NCBI RefSeq assembly: GCF_030767025.1
Contig: NZ_JASITE010000008.1
Coordinates: 186,001-250,000 of the forward strand
Reading direction: 5' to 3'
DNA: 64,000 bases
Origin: Nocardia sp. CC227C
GTDB lineage: Bacteria > Actinomycetota > Actinomycetes > Mycobacteriales > Mycobacteriaceae
Position 1 is the stretch's first letter; every line of letters starts with the position of its first letter. The notes beneath the pieces are model-generated. The model was not told the origin of the DNA. It saw nothing but the letters and a program-made list of their open reading frames with translations, and did no database searches. The translations under genes and the position numbers were made by a program. Of this stretch, positions 32,524 to 40,952 are shown one piece after another.

Positions 32524-33624
32524 TCAGCGCAGCCCGGTGCCGCGCGCCAGCGCCGTCTCGATGAGCGTACTCACCAGCGTCGGATTGTCGATGCCGGTGG
32601 CCTCCCACATGCGCGGGTACATGGAGATGGAGGTGAAACCGGGCATGGTGTTGATCTCGTTGATGACCGGACCGTCCGCGGTGACGAAGAAGTCGACGCG
32701 GGCCAGCCCCTGGCAGTCCAGCGCCCGGAACGCCTGGACCGCCAGCTCGCGGATCCGCGCCGCCACATCGTCGTCGAGCTTGGCCGGGACATCGAATTCG
32801 CAGACGTCGTCGATGTACTTGGTGTCGAAGTCGTAGAATCCGGGCCCCTCGGCGGCGGGATCGGCATCCGGCATCCGGATCTCGGCCACCGCACTGGCTT
32901 CCACCCGGCCGTCCGGGAATTCCAGTACGCCACACTCGACTTCGCGCCCCACGATCCCGGCTTCCACGATCACCTTCGGATCGTGTTCGCGGGCGGTGGC
33001 GACGGCGGCGTCGAGATCGTCCCAGGCGACCACCTTGGTGATGCCGATGGAGGAACCGCCCCGTGCGGGCTTGACGAAGACCGGCAGTCCGAGCCGACGC
33101 TTGTCGGCCTCGCTCAGGGTGGGCGCACCGGGCCGCAGCACCACCTGGGTGCCGATGGGAAGTCCTTCGGCGGCAAGGAGTTTCTTGGTGAACTCCTTGT
33201 CCATACCGGCCGCGCTGGCCAGCACGCCCGGACCCACATACGGAACACCGGCCAGTTCCAGCAGCCCTTGCAGGGTGCCGTCCTCACCCCAGGGGCCGTG
33301 CAGGACCGGGAACACCACATCCACGCTGCCGAGCAGCTCGCCACCGCCGACCGGCACCAGCTGCCCGGACCGGCTGGGGTCCACGGCCAGCGTGAGCGCG
33401 GTCCCCGTGGACGCCTCGACCGCGAGCTCCCGCGCCTTGCCGCTCAGCTCCCGCGGGTCCCTACCACCCAGCACCCAGGTGCCCTCGCGCGTGATCCCGA
33501 TCGGAATCGGCTCGTACCGTTCGGGATCGAGGCTGCCCAGCACGGTGCGAGCCGATACGCACGACACGCCGTGCTCATTGCTCCGCCCGCCGAACACCAC
33601 CGCCACCCGGATCCTGTTGGTCAT
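32524..33624 (-). CDS. ddl: D-alanine--D-alanine ligase
   Basis: Makes the D-Ala-D-Ala dipeptide for peptidoglycan, an ATP-grasp enzyme. The 366-residue product has an N-terminal VVFGGRSNEHGVS, HGPWGEDGTLQG, the ATP-grasp core PARGGSSIGI and EVECGVLEF, and the metal site VINEINTMPGFT. All key residues are present. It lies 125 bases after gpsA on the same strand, as in M. tuberculosis (ddlA-gpdA2). Confidence 0.97.
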   Translation of the reverse strand: MTNRIRVAVVFGGRSNEHGVSCVSARTVLGSLDPERYEPIPIGITREGTWVLGGRDPRELSGKARELAVEASTGTALTLAVDPSRSGQLVPVGGGELLGSVDVVFPVLHGPWGEDGTLQGLLELAGVPYVGPGVLASAAGMDKEFTKKLLAAEGLPIGTQVVLRPGAPTLSEADKRRLGLPVFVKPARGGSSIGITKVVAWDDLDAAVATAREHDPKVIVEAGIVGREVECGVLEFPDGRVEASAVAEIRMPDADPAAEGPGFYDFDTKYIDDVCEFDVPAKLDDDVAARIRELAVQAFRALDCQGLARVDFFVTADGPVINEINTMPGFTSISMYPRMWEATGIDNPTLVSTLIETALARGTGLR

Positions 33625-33749
33625 GCCCGGAACCGTACCCGGTCACCGATGACGCTTCGGTTACACGGGTGACTCGCCCGGCTCTCGAACCGGACGCCAA
33701 CGGTGCCGCACCGGGCCGTGGACCGCGGCGCGCCCGATCAGCGGCGGTG

Positions 33750-34745
33750 TCACTCCGACTTGAGTCGCCGCCCGAGCAGCTGCCCCACCGCCTCCGAGGC
33801 CGACAGCCCCGCGTGGCAGACCCGGTGCACGGCATCGGTGAGCGGCATCTCCACCCCGGTCCGCTCCGCCAGCGCACGCACCGAGGTGCAGGACTTCACG
33901 CCCTCGGCGACCTGGCCGTGGGTGGCCGCCTGGGCGGTCTCCATGGTGCCGCCGGAGCCGAGGACGTAGCCGAACGAGCGGTTGCGCGACAGCGGGGACG
34001 TGCAGGTGGCGACCAGGTCGCCGACTCCGGCCAGACCGGCGAGGGTCACCGGTTCCGCGCCGAGGGCGACGCCGAGCCGGATGATCTCGGCCAGCCCGCG
34101 GGTGATCAGGCTGGCGATCGAGTTGTCGCCCAACCCCATGCCGGAGGCGATACCGCACGCCAGGGCGATGACGTTCTTGCACGCGCCGCCGATCTCGCAG
34201 CCGACCACATCGGTATTGGTGTATGGCCGGAAGTAACCGGTGGCGCAGGCCCGCTGCACCGCCTCGGCGCGCGCGGCGTCGCTGCACGCGACCACGGTGG
34301 CGGCGGGTTGGCGGGCGGCGATCTCCTTGGCCAGATTCGGCCCGGACAGCACCGCCACCCGACTCGGGTCCGCGCCGCTCACCTCGGCGATCACCTGGCT
34401 CATACGCAGCAGCGTGCCGGTCTCGATGCCCTTGGCCAGGCTCAGCAGCGTCGCGTCGGCCGGAATATCGGTCTTCCACGCCGCGAGATTGGTCCGCAGC
34501 GACTGCGACGGCACCGCCAGCACCACGATATCCGCGCCGTCCAGGGCGATCCGGTGGTCGTCGGTGGCGGCGACGGGCGGCAGTTCCACATCGGGGAGAT
34601 ACCGGGGATTGCGGTGCTCACCGGCGATCGCCTTCGCGACCTCCGGTCGCCGGGCCCACATGGTGACCTCGGTTCCCGCCTCCGCCAACACCTTCGCGAA
34701 CGCGGTCCCCCACGAACCCGCTCCCAGCACCGCTGCCCTCGTCAT
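33750..34745 (-). CDS. gpsA: NAD(P)H-dependent glycerol-3-phosphate dehydrogenase
   Basis: Makes sn-glycerol 3-phosphate for phospholipid synthesis from dihydroxyacetone phosphate. The product is 331 residues from ATG 34745 (MTRAAVLGAGSWGTAFAKVL). The N-terminal Rossmann loop GAGSWG is intact and LSGPNLAKEIA lies in the middle. The catalytic Lys is in GGACKNVIALACGI, and SRNRSFGYVLG is in the C-terminal domain. It precedes ddl on the minus strand and is divergent from fbiD. Confidence 0.96.
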   Translation of the reverse strand: MTRAAVLGAGSWGTAFAKVLAEAGTEVTMWARRPEVAKAIAGEHRNPRYLPDVELPPVAATDDHRIALDGADIVVLAVPSQSLRTNLAAWKTDIPADATLLSLAKGIETGTLLRMSQVIAEVSGADPSRVAVLSGPNLAKEIAARQPAATVVACSDAARAEAVQRACATGYFRPYTNTDVVGCEIGGACKNVIALACGIASGMGLGDNSIASLITRGLAEIIRLGVALGAEPVTLAGLAGVGDLVATCTSPLSRNRSFGYVLGSGGTMETAQAATHGQVAEGVKSCTSVRALAERTGVEMPLTDAVHRVCHAGLSASEAVGQLLGRRLKSE

Positions 34746-34916
34746 CAGACCAATATATGCACCCGCCGCGCCCAGCCGGGTCACACCGCCACACCCGGGA
34801 ACATTCCCGCGCGCTCACCGCTTGGCATTCCAGAGCGGTGGTCGCGTCCGGGCGTTCACGAGGCGTTTACCGCCACCGCCGCGCGTCGGACAACCATCGA
34901 GTGGGAGGATTCGGGC

Positions 34917-35852
34917 ATGCGCTCGTTCGTGCACGCCGTCATCGCGGTGAAGAGTCTCGAGCTCGCCAAGAGCCGACTCGCCGACCGGCTGCACCCGCAC
35001 GACCGGCCCCGCCTGGTGCTGGCCATGCTCGCCGACACCGTCGACGCGGCCGCCGCGACGCCGGAGATCGGTTCGGTCACGGTCGTCACCCCCGATCCGC
35101 GGGTCGCCGATCTGGTGCGCGGGCTGGGGGCGCACGTCCACCCCGAGCCGCCAGGCCCGGATGCCGGGCAGTCCCCCGCCGTGACACTCCGCGCCCCCGC
35201 GACACCACTCGATGCCACGCCGGACCCGGCCGCCTCCCGCACCGGAGGGGTACCGCGGCGCGCGGAAGCGCCCCGCCCCCGCGCGCGGGGCGAGCGACTC
35301 CGCGCCGAGCCGCACCGTCAGCCGGCGGGAGGCAGCCACTCCGGCGGCCCGGCCCCGCTCCATACCGCCGGATTCGACCCCGTCCCCCCGCGCGGGGGAC
35401 TGAACGCGGCCCTGTCCGCCGCCGCCGACGCGGTGCGACGCAGGCACGGACCGGTGGAACTGCTCGCCCTGCAGGCGGACCTGCCCGCGCTGCGGCCCGC
35501 CGAACTGTCGGGAATGCTCACCGCCGCACCCGGGAATCAGCGCGCGGTGGTGGCCGACCACACCGGGACCGGCACCGTCGCTCTGCTCGTGCGCGACGGA
35601 TCCACCCCGCTCGCCCCGCTTTTCGGCGCCGACTCCGCCCGCCGTCACATCGCCGCCGGTGCGGTGGCGTTGCTCGGCGACTGGCCCGGGTTGCGGCAGG
35701 ACGTGGACACCGCCGACGATCTGGGGCGGGCGATGGCACTCGGCGTGGGCGTGAACACCCGTGCGCTTCTGGGTGAACTCGGTATGGCGCTTCCGGGCGA
35801 CGGCAAACATTCAGTGGACCGCATGGGTCCGCCGGTGCGACGACCGGCGTGA
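34917..35852 (+). CDS. fbiD: Phosphoenolpyruvate guanylyltransferase (F420 synthesis) with a long insertion
   Basis: Activates phosphoenolpyruvate with GTP to make the precursor of the F420 side chain. It has 311 residues, compared with about 214 in mycobacterial FbiD. The N-terminus (HAVIAVKSLELAKSRLA) is canonical, as are LLALQADLPAL and TGTGTVALLVR. About 80 extra residues, rich in Pro, Arg, Ala and Ser, sit between HVHPEPPG and GGLNAALSAA (about residues 78-162; DNA 35148-35400). That spot is normally a short link in front of the conserved GLNAA motif. The catalytic residues flanking the insert are kept. The gene is directly upstream of ppk, as in M. tuberculosis (Rv2983-Rv2984). Confidence 0.9.
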   Translation: MRSFVHAVIAVKSLELAKSRLADRLHPHDRPRLVLAMLADTVDAAAATPEIGSVTVVTPDPRVADLVRGLGAHVHPEPPGPDAGQSPAVTLRAPATPLDATPDPAASRTGGVPRRAEAPRPRARGERLRAEPHRQPAGGSHSGGPAPLHTAGFDPVPPRGGLNAALSAAADAVRRRHGPVELLALQADLPALRPAELSGMLTAAPGNQRAVVADHTGTGTVALLVRDGSTPLAPLFGADSARRHIAAGAVALLGDWPGLRQDVDTADDLGRAMALGVGVNTRALLGELGMALPGDGKHSVDRMGPPVRRPA

Positions 35853-35904
35853 TCTGCGCTGCAATGGGCGGTGTCGGACAGGCGAGCCCCTCGGCAGATA
35901 GGGA

Positions 35905-38091
35905 ATGATCGTGAGTGTGAGCGATACGGAAACCGTCAAGCAACCGCCGCAACTTCCCGCGGCCCCGCCCGCGGCGACCCCACCGCCCACGCAGTCGAAG
36001 CTGCCGCAGGATCGCTACCTCAATCGGGAACTGAGCTGGCTCGATTTCAACGCCCGCGTGCTGGCCCTGGCCGAGGACCGGTCACAGCCGCTGCTCGAGC
36101 GTGCCAAGTTCCTCGCCATCTTCGCCTCGAATCTCGACGAGTTCTACATGGTCCGCGTGGCCGGTTTGAAGCGCCGCGCCGAGACCGGCCTCTCGGTGCG
36201 CTCCGCCGACGGCCTGTCCCCCACCGAGCAGCTCGACCTCATCGCCGCCCGCGCCCAGGAACTCGCCGACCGCCACGCCCACGTCTTCCTCGACTCGGTG
36301 CTGCCCTCCCTCATCGAGGAGGGCATCGCCATCATCGGCTGGGCCGACCTCGACGACGCCGAGCGCGAACGCCTCTCCGGCTACTTCACCGACCAGGTCT
36401 TCCCGGTCCTCACCCCGCTCGCCGTCGACCCGGCACACCCTTTCCCCTACATCTCCGGTCTCAGCCTCAATCTGGCCGTGACGGTGAAGGATTCGGAGAC
36501 CGGCGGCGAGCACTTCGCCCGCGTGAAGGTGCCCGACAATGTGGACCGGTTCGTGCGGGTGCGCCGCTCCAACCCGGCGCGGGACGTCAACTCCCCCAGC
36601 GGATCCGCCATGGCGGCCTTCCTACCCATGGAGGAGCTTATCGCGGCGCATCTGCCGCTGCTGTTCCCGGGAATGGAAGTGGTGGAACACCATTCGTTCC
36701 GCATCACCCGCAATGCCGACTTCGAGGTGGACGAGGACCGCGACGAGGACCTGTTGCAGGCCCTGGAACGCGAACTCGCCCGCCGTCGCTTCGGATCCCC
36801 GGTGCGGCTGGAGGTCTCCGACGATATGACCGAGCACATGCTCGATCTGCTGCTGCGCGAGCTCGATGTCGATCCCGGCGACGTCATCCAGGTGCCCGGC
36901 CTGCTCGACCTGTCCTGCCTGTGGCAGGTGTACGGGGTGGACCGCCCGCACCTCAAGGACGCGCCCTACGTGCCCGCCACACCCCCGGCCTTCGGCGAAC
37001 GGGAAACGCCGCGAAACGTTTTCGCCGCCCTGCGCGAGGGCGATGTGCTGGTGCACCACCCCTACGACTCCTTCTCCACCAGCGTGCAGCGGTTCATCGA
37101 GCAGGCCGCCGCCGATCCGCAGGTGCTGGCCATCAAGCAGACGCTGTACCGCACCTCCGGCGACTCCCCCATCGTCAACGCCCTCATCGACGCCGCCGAG
37201 GCCGGTAAGCAGGTGGTGGCGCTGGTGGAGATCAAGGCCCGCTTCGACGAGCAGGCCAATATCAAGTGGGCGCGCGCCCTGGAGCAGGCGGGCGTGCACG
37301 TGGTCTACGGCCTCATCGGCCTCAAGACGCACTGCAAGACCTGCCTGGTGGTGCGCCGCGAGGGCGCGACCATCCGCCGCTACTGCCATATCGGCACCGG
37401 CAACTACAATCCCAAGACCGCGCGCCTCTACGAGGACGTCGGATTGCTCACGGCCGCACCGGAGATCGGTGCGGACCTCACCGATCTGTTCAATTCGCTG
37501 ACCGGTTACTCGCGCAAGGCCAACTACCGGAATCTGCTGGTGGCCCCGATCGGGGTGCGCGCCGGGATCATCGAGCGCATCGAACGCGAGATCGAGCTCG
37601 CCGAGCAGGGCCGGCAGGCGCGAATCCGGCTGAAGGCCAACGCCATCGTGGACGAACAGGTGATCGACGCCCTCTATCGCGCCTCCCAGGCGGGGGTGCC
37701 GGTGCAGATCGTGGTGCGCGGCATCTGCGGCCTGCGCCCCGGCGTGCCGGGGATGAGCGAGAACATCGAGGTGCGTTCGATTCTCGGCCGGTACCTGGAG
37801 CATTCCCGGGTGCTGCACTTCCAGGCACAGGACGAGTACTGGATCGGCAGCGCCGATATGATGCACCGCAATCTGGACCGGCGGGTGGAGGTCATGGCGC
37901 AGGTGAAGGACCCGCGCCTGGCGAAACAGCTGGGCGAGGTCTTCGATTCCGCGCTGCACCACGACACCCGCTGCTGGGTGCTGCAATCCGACAGCAGTTG
38001 GCTGGCGCGGCCGGATACCTCGGTGGCGGGCGAGCAGGTGCGCGACCACCAGGAACACCTGATGCGACTGCGACGTCCGGATCGCCGGTGA
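35905..38091 (+). CDS. ppk: Polyphosphate kinase 1
   Basis: Reversibly makes inorganic polyphosphate from ATP, linked to stress survival. It has 728 residues, starting ATG 35905, with GTG 35911 and 35917 also possible. The first 30 residues are Pro-rich and not conserved. The N-terminal domain begins RYLNRELSWLDFNARVLALA. The autophosphorylated His lies in RRYCHIGTGNYNPKTARLYED. The second phospholipase D-like His is in EYWIGSADMMHRNLDRRVEV. The stop overlaps the mutT1 start (GTGA), giving a coupled fbiD-ppk-mutT1 unit. Confidence 0.97.
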   Translation: MIVSVSDTETVKQPPQLPAAPPAATPPPTQSKLPQDRYLNRELSWLDFNARVLALAEDRSQPLLERAKFLAIFASNLDEFYMVRVAGLKRRAETGLSVRSADGLSPTEQLDLIAARAQELADRHAHVFLDSVLPSLIEEGIAIIGWADLDDAERERLSGYFTDQVFPVLTPLAVDPAHPFPYISGLSLNLAVTVKDSETGGEHFARVKVPDNVDRFVRVRRSNPARDVNSPSGSAMAAFLPMEELIAAHLPLLFPGMEVVEHHSFRITRNADFEVDEDRDEDLLQALERELARRRFGSPVRLEVSDDMTEHMLDLLLRELDVDPGDVIQVPGLLDLSCLWQVYGVDRPHLKDAPYVPATPPAFGERETPRNVFAALREGDVLVHHPYDSFSTSVQRFIEQAAADPQVLAIKQTLYRTSGDSPIVNALIDAAEAGKQVVALVEIKARFDEQANIKWARALEQAGVHVVYGLIGLKTHCKTCLVVRREGATIRRYCHIGTGNYNPKTARLYEDVGLLTAAPEIGADLTDLFNSLTGYSRKANYRNLLVAPIGVRAGIIERIEREIELAEQGRQARIRLKANAIVDEQVIDALYRASQAGVPVQIVVRGICGLRPGVPGMSENIEVRSILGRYLEHSRVLHFQAQDEYWIGSADMMHRNLDRRVEVMAQVKDPRLAKQLGEVFDSALHHDTRCWVLQSDSSWLARPDTSVAGEQVRDHQEHLMRLRRPDRR

Positions 38092-39068
38092 ACGGCGCGC
38101 GTACCGATATGACCGAAGGCACCGCGACCGCGGAGAACGGCAACGGGATCAACGATCCCCGCGTGACACCCAATATCCTCGCCGCCGGTGCCGTGCTGTG
38201 GCGGCACGACCGCTCGAGCGGGCTGGAGATCGCCGTGGTGCACCGGCCCAAGTACCAGGACTGGTCACTGCCCAAGGGCAAGCTGGATCCCGGTGAGACC
38301 CCGATGGTCACCGCCGTGCGCGAGGTGGCCGAGGAAACCGGCCTGCAGTGCCGCCTGGGCCGCTATCTGGGGCATGTGACCTATCCGATTCCGGGGCATC
38401 GCAAGCTCAAGCGGGTGTACTACTGGGCGGCCGAGGTGGTCGACGGGGCGTTCTCCGCCAATTCCGAGGTGGACGAGCTGCAGTGGCAGCACATCGACAG
38501 TCTGATGGATCAGCTGTCCTATCCGATGGACCGCACCGTCGTGCGCAGTTTCCTTCGGCTGCCGGCCGATACCTCCACCCTGCTGGTGGTGCGGCACGCC
38601 AAGGCCGGGCGCAAGGAGCGCTTCACCGGCCCGGACGACGAGCGGCCGCTCGAGAAGGCCGGTCGCGCCCAGGCCGCTGCGCTGGTGCCGAATCTGCTCG
38701 CCTTCGGCGCCGGCGAAATCCACTCGGCCCCACCGCTGCGCTGCGTGCAGACGGTGGCCCCGCTCGCCGAGCGGCTGGGCGTCGAAATCGTCCGGGAGCC
38801 GTTGTTGTCCGAATCCGGGTACGCACGCGACCCGGACGCGGCGCTGCGGCGGGCCGTGCGGCTGGTTTCCGAGGACACCGTTCCGGTCATCTGCAGCCAG
38901 GGCAAGGTGATTCCGGATCTGCTCGACCGCTGGGCCGGGCGCGACGGCGTGGTGCTGCCGCCGGCACGCAATCGCAAGGGCAGCGTGTGGGTGCTGTCGC
39001 TGCGCGGAGGCCGGCTGGTGGCCGCCGACCACCTCGACCGGGCCCTCACGATCGATATCGGACGTTAG
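38088..39068 (+). CDS. mutT1: Two-domain Nudix/histidine phosphatase (MutT1 type)
   Basis: Hydrolyses oxidised nucleotides such as 8-oxo-dGTP and is also active on diadenosine polyphosphates in mycobacteria. It has 326 residues from GTG 38088, overlapping the ppk stop; ATG 38109 would be 7 codons shorter. The Nudix box runs GKLDPGETPM to VREVAEETGL (about residues 64-85). A C-terminal histidine phosphatase domain follows, with LLVVRHAKAGRKER and a second conserved His (SAPPLRCVQT region). This two-domain layout is characteristic of actinobacterial MutT1. The gene is convergent with hupB across a hairpin terminator. Confidence 0.95.
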   Translation: MNGARTDMTEGTATAENGNGINDPRVTPNILAAGAVLWRHDRSSGLEIAVVHRPKYQDWSLPKGKLDPGETPMVTAVREVAEETGLQCRLGRYLGHVTYPIPGHRKLKRVYYWAAEVVDGAFSANSEVDELQWQHIDSLMDQLSYPMDRTVVRSFLRLPADTSTLLVVRHAKAGRKERFTGPDDERPLEKAGRAQAAALVPNLLAFGAGEIHSAPPLRCVQTVAPLAERLGVEIVREPLLSESGYARDPDAALRRAVRLVSEDTVPVICSQGKVIPDLLDRWAGRDGVVLPPARNRKGSVWVLSLRGGRLVAADHLDRALTIDIGR

Positions 39069-39386
39069 ACCGAATTCGGTGTGCCGCTGGCGGATTTAAC
39101 GCCGTCAGCGGCGTATTCGGCCGGCGGAGATACGACCTCCATTTATACGGTCATCCGACCATTCCATCCGGAGACTTTTTCGCCGTCACAACCGCCTCAT
39201 TCCGGCACACCGGCACCATTTCGCGCCGTCACGGGCCCATTTCGCGTCAGGGCTAGCGCAATTCACCGCGGGGGCGGCCCACCCGGCCGAGAACCCCGCT
39301 CCGACAGGCCGATCCGGCCCCTGACGGGGCGATCTTCCCCCGACCGGCCCGATTCCCCGCCCCGGCAGGCGAATCCGGCCCCTGAC
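39069..39386 (+). other. Intergenic region with short GC-rich direct repeats
   Basis: About 320 bases with no gene. It holds near-identical copies of GATCCGGCCCCTGAC (around 39313) and GAATCCGGCCCCTGAC (around 39371), and a related CCGACCGGCCCGATTCCCCG between them. These repeats end at the hairpin at 39387. They may be degenerate relics of a recombined terminator region. Confidence 0.55.
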
Positions 39387-39426
39387 ATGCGAAACGGCCC
39401 GGGCCGATGGCCGGGCCGTTTCGCAT
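39387..39426. terminator. Long hairpin terminator between mutT1 and hupB
   Basis: An almost perfect 18-bp inverted repeat, ATGCGAAACGGCCCGG(G)CC paired with GGCCGGGCCGTTTCGCAT, sits between two convergent genes. It probably ends transcription in both directions. Confidence 0.85.
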
Positions 39427-39474
39427 ATGTCGTCCCACTGCGTAGCGCAGTTCCTCCGCTGGACGCTATCCCCG

Positions 39475-40140
39475 TCAGCGACGGGCAGTGCGCTTGGCGG
39501 TGGTCTTCTTCGCCGGCGCCTTCTTCGCGGTCGTCTTCTTGGCCGTGGTCTTCTTCGCCGCAGTTGCCTTGGCAGTGGTCTTCTTTGCCGCCGTCTTCTT
39601 GGCGACCGGGGCCTTCTTCGCGGTCGTCTTCTTGGCGGCGGTCTTCTTGGCCGTGGTCTTCTTGGCGGCCGTCTTCTTGGCGGGAGCCTTCGACGCGGCC
39701 TTCTTGGCCGTGGTCTTGGCCGGAGCCTTGGTGGCGGTCGTCTTCTTCGCCGCGGCCTTCTTGGCCGTCTTCTTGGCGGCCGTCTTCTTGGCGCCGGCTG
39801 CCTTGCCCGACACCGGGGCGGCCACACCGCGTTTCACGGCCGGGCCGCTCGCGGCGATCTTCTGCTTACCCGCGATGATCGCCTTGAACTGCGCGCCCGG
39901 ACGGAACGCGGGAACCGAAGTCGGCTTGACCTTGACGGTTTCGCCGGTGCGCGGGTTACGGGCGACGCGAGCGGCCCGCTTGCGCTGTTCGAAGACACCG
40001 AATCCGGTGATGGTGACGCTCTGGCCTTTGTTCACAGCGCGCACGATGGTGTCGACCATCTGCTCCACTGCCGCAGTAGCCGTGCGCCTGTCAGTACCCA
40101 ACTTCTCGGTCAGAACATCGATCAGTTCCGCCTTGTTCAT
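39475..40140 (-). CDS. hupB: DNA-binding protein HU with histone-like tail (HupB)
   Basis: Nucleoid-associated protein, 221 residues from ATG 40140 with GGAGG upstream. Residues 1-90 are a canonical HU domain: MNKAELIDVLTEKLG, TITGFGVFEQRKR, and the DNA-minor-groove arm RNPRTGETVKVKPTSVPAFRPG. Residues 110-221 form a Lys/Ala/Thr tail of repeated KKT, AKK and PAKK motifs, like eukaryotic histone H1 and as in mycobacterial HupB. The tail binds DNA and is acetylated in mycobacteria. The coding DNA of the tail is highly repetitive and prone to length change. It has its own promoter region and lies between leuD and mutT1. Confidence 0.97.
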   Translation of the reverse strand: MNKAELIDVLTEKLGTDRRTATAAVEQMVDTIVRAVNKGQSVTITGFGVFEQRKRAARVARNPRTGETVKVKPTSVPAFRPGAQFKAIIAGKQKIAASGPAVKRGVAAPVSGKAAGAKKTAAKKTAKKAAAKKTTATKAPAKTTAKKAASKAPAKKTAAKKTTAKKTAAKKTTAKKAPVAKKTAAKKTTAKATAAKKTTAKKTTAKKAPAKKTTAKRTARR

Positions 40141-40217
40141 TGAATCCTCCGCAGACTAAATGGCCCGTCGTCGGACCGACTAGGTACCACGTTAAACCTT
40201 CATTGGGCAAGAGTCTA

Positions 40218-40250
40218 TGTGCCACGCCAAAATTCATGTGGCGTGGCACA
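40218..40250 (-). terminator. Hairpin terminator of the leuCD operon
   Basis: TGTGCCACGCC at 40218-40228 pairs perfectly with GGCGTGGCACA at 40240-40250 around an 11-base A/T-rich loop. It lies about 48 bases beyond the leuD stop and upstream of the hupB start, so it separates the two units. Confidence 0.8.
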
Positions 40251-40297
40251 CGCCCAGCAACCTGGTTTGGGAGGGTTCAGCTAACGGTTCCCAATGA

Positions 40298-40906
40298 TTA
40301 CGTCTGCGAAATATGGGCCGGAATCGTGGTCGGTTTCCAAGCTGGCCTTGCCTTTTCGTAGGCGTCGATCTCATCGCAGCGGCGCAGAGTGAGACCGATG
40401 TCGTCCAGCCCTTCGAGCAGGCGCCACCTGGTGTAGTCATCAATATCGAACGGCAACACAACGGTTCCCGCGGTCACCGTGCGCGCCTCGAGGTCGGTCA
40501 CCAATTCCAGGCCGGGCTGTTCCTCGAGCAACTTCCAGAGCAATTCGACATCGTTCTGTGACATTCGAGCGGCCACCAGACCGCCCTTGCCGGCGTTGCC
40601 CCGGAAGATGTCGGCGAAGCGGGAGGAGATCACGACCCGGAACCCGTAGTCCATGAGCGCCCAAACCGCGTGCTCTCGTGAGGATCCGGTACCGAAATCC
40701 GGACCGGCGACCAGGACACTACCCCGCTTGTAAGGGTCGGTGTTCAGAATGAAGTGCGGATCCGTTCGCCAGGCCGCGAACAGACCATCCTCGAATCCGG
40801 TTCGGGTGACGCGCTTCAGATACACGGCCGGGATGATCTGGTCGGTGTCGACGTTGGACCGGCGCAGCGGAACGCCGATCCCCTTGTGGACCTTGAAGGC
40901 TTCCAT
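40298..40906 (-). CDS. leuD: 3-isopropylmalate dehydratase small subunit
   Basis: Small subunit of isopropylmalate isomerase, second step of leucine synthesis. It has 202 residues with RRSNVDTDQIIPAVYL at the start and the substrate-loop region GPDFGTGSSREHAVWAL. It is complete and lies 46 bases after leuC. Confidence 0.97.
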   Translation of the reverse strand: MEAFKVHKGIGVPLRRSNVDTDQIIPAVYLKRVTRTGFEDGLFAAWRTDPHFILNTDPYKRGSVLVAGPDFGTGSSREHAVWALMDYGFRVVISSRFADIFRGNAGKGGLVAARMSQNDVELLWKLLEEQPGLELVTDLEARTVTAGTVVLPFDIDDYTRWRLLEGLDDIGLTLRRCDEIDAYEKARPAWKPTTIPAHISQT

Positions 40907-40952
40907 CGTTTACTCCTGAAGTCTGGTGAGAAGGGGCCGAATCGGTGCCGGA

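Noticed and set aside
39427..40159. Open plus-strand frames opposite hupB
   Set aside because: They give low-complexity repeats (for example Ser/Trp/Arg or Val/Phe/Leu runs) mirroring the Lys/Ala/Thr tail codons of hupB.
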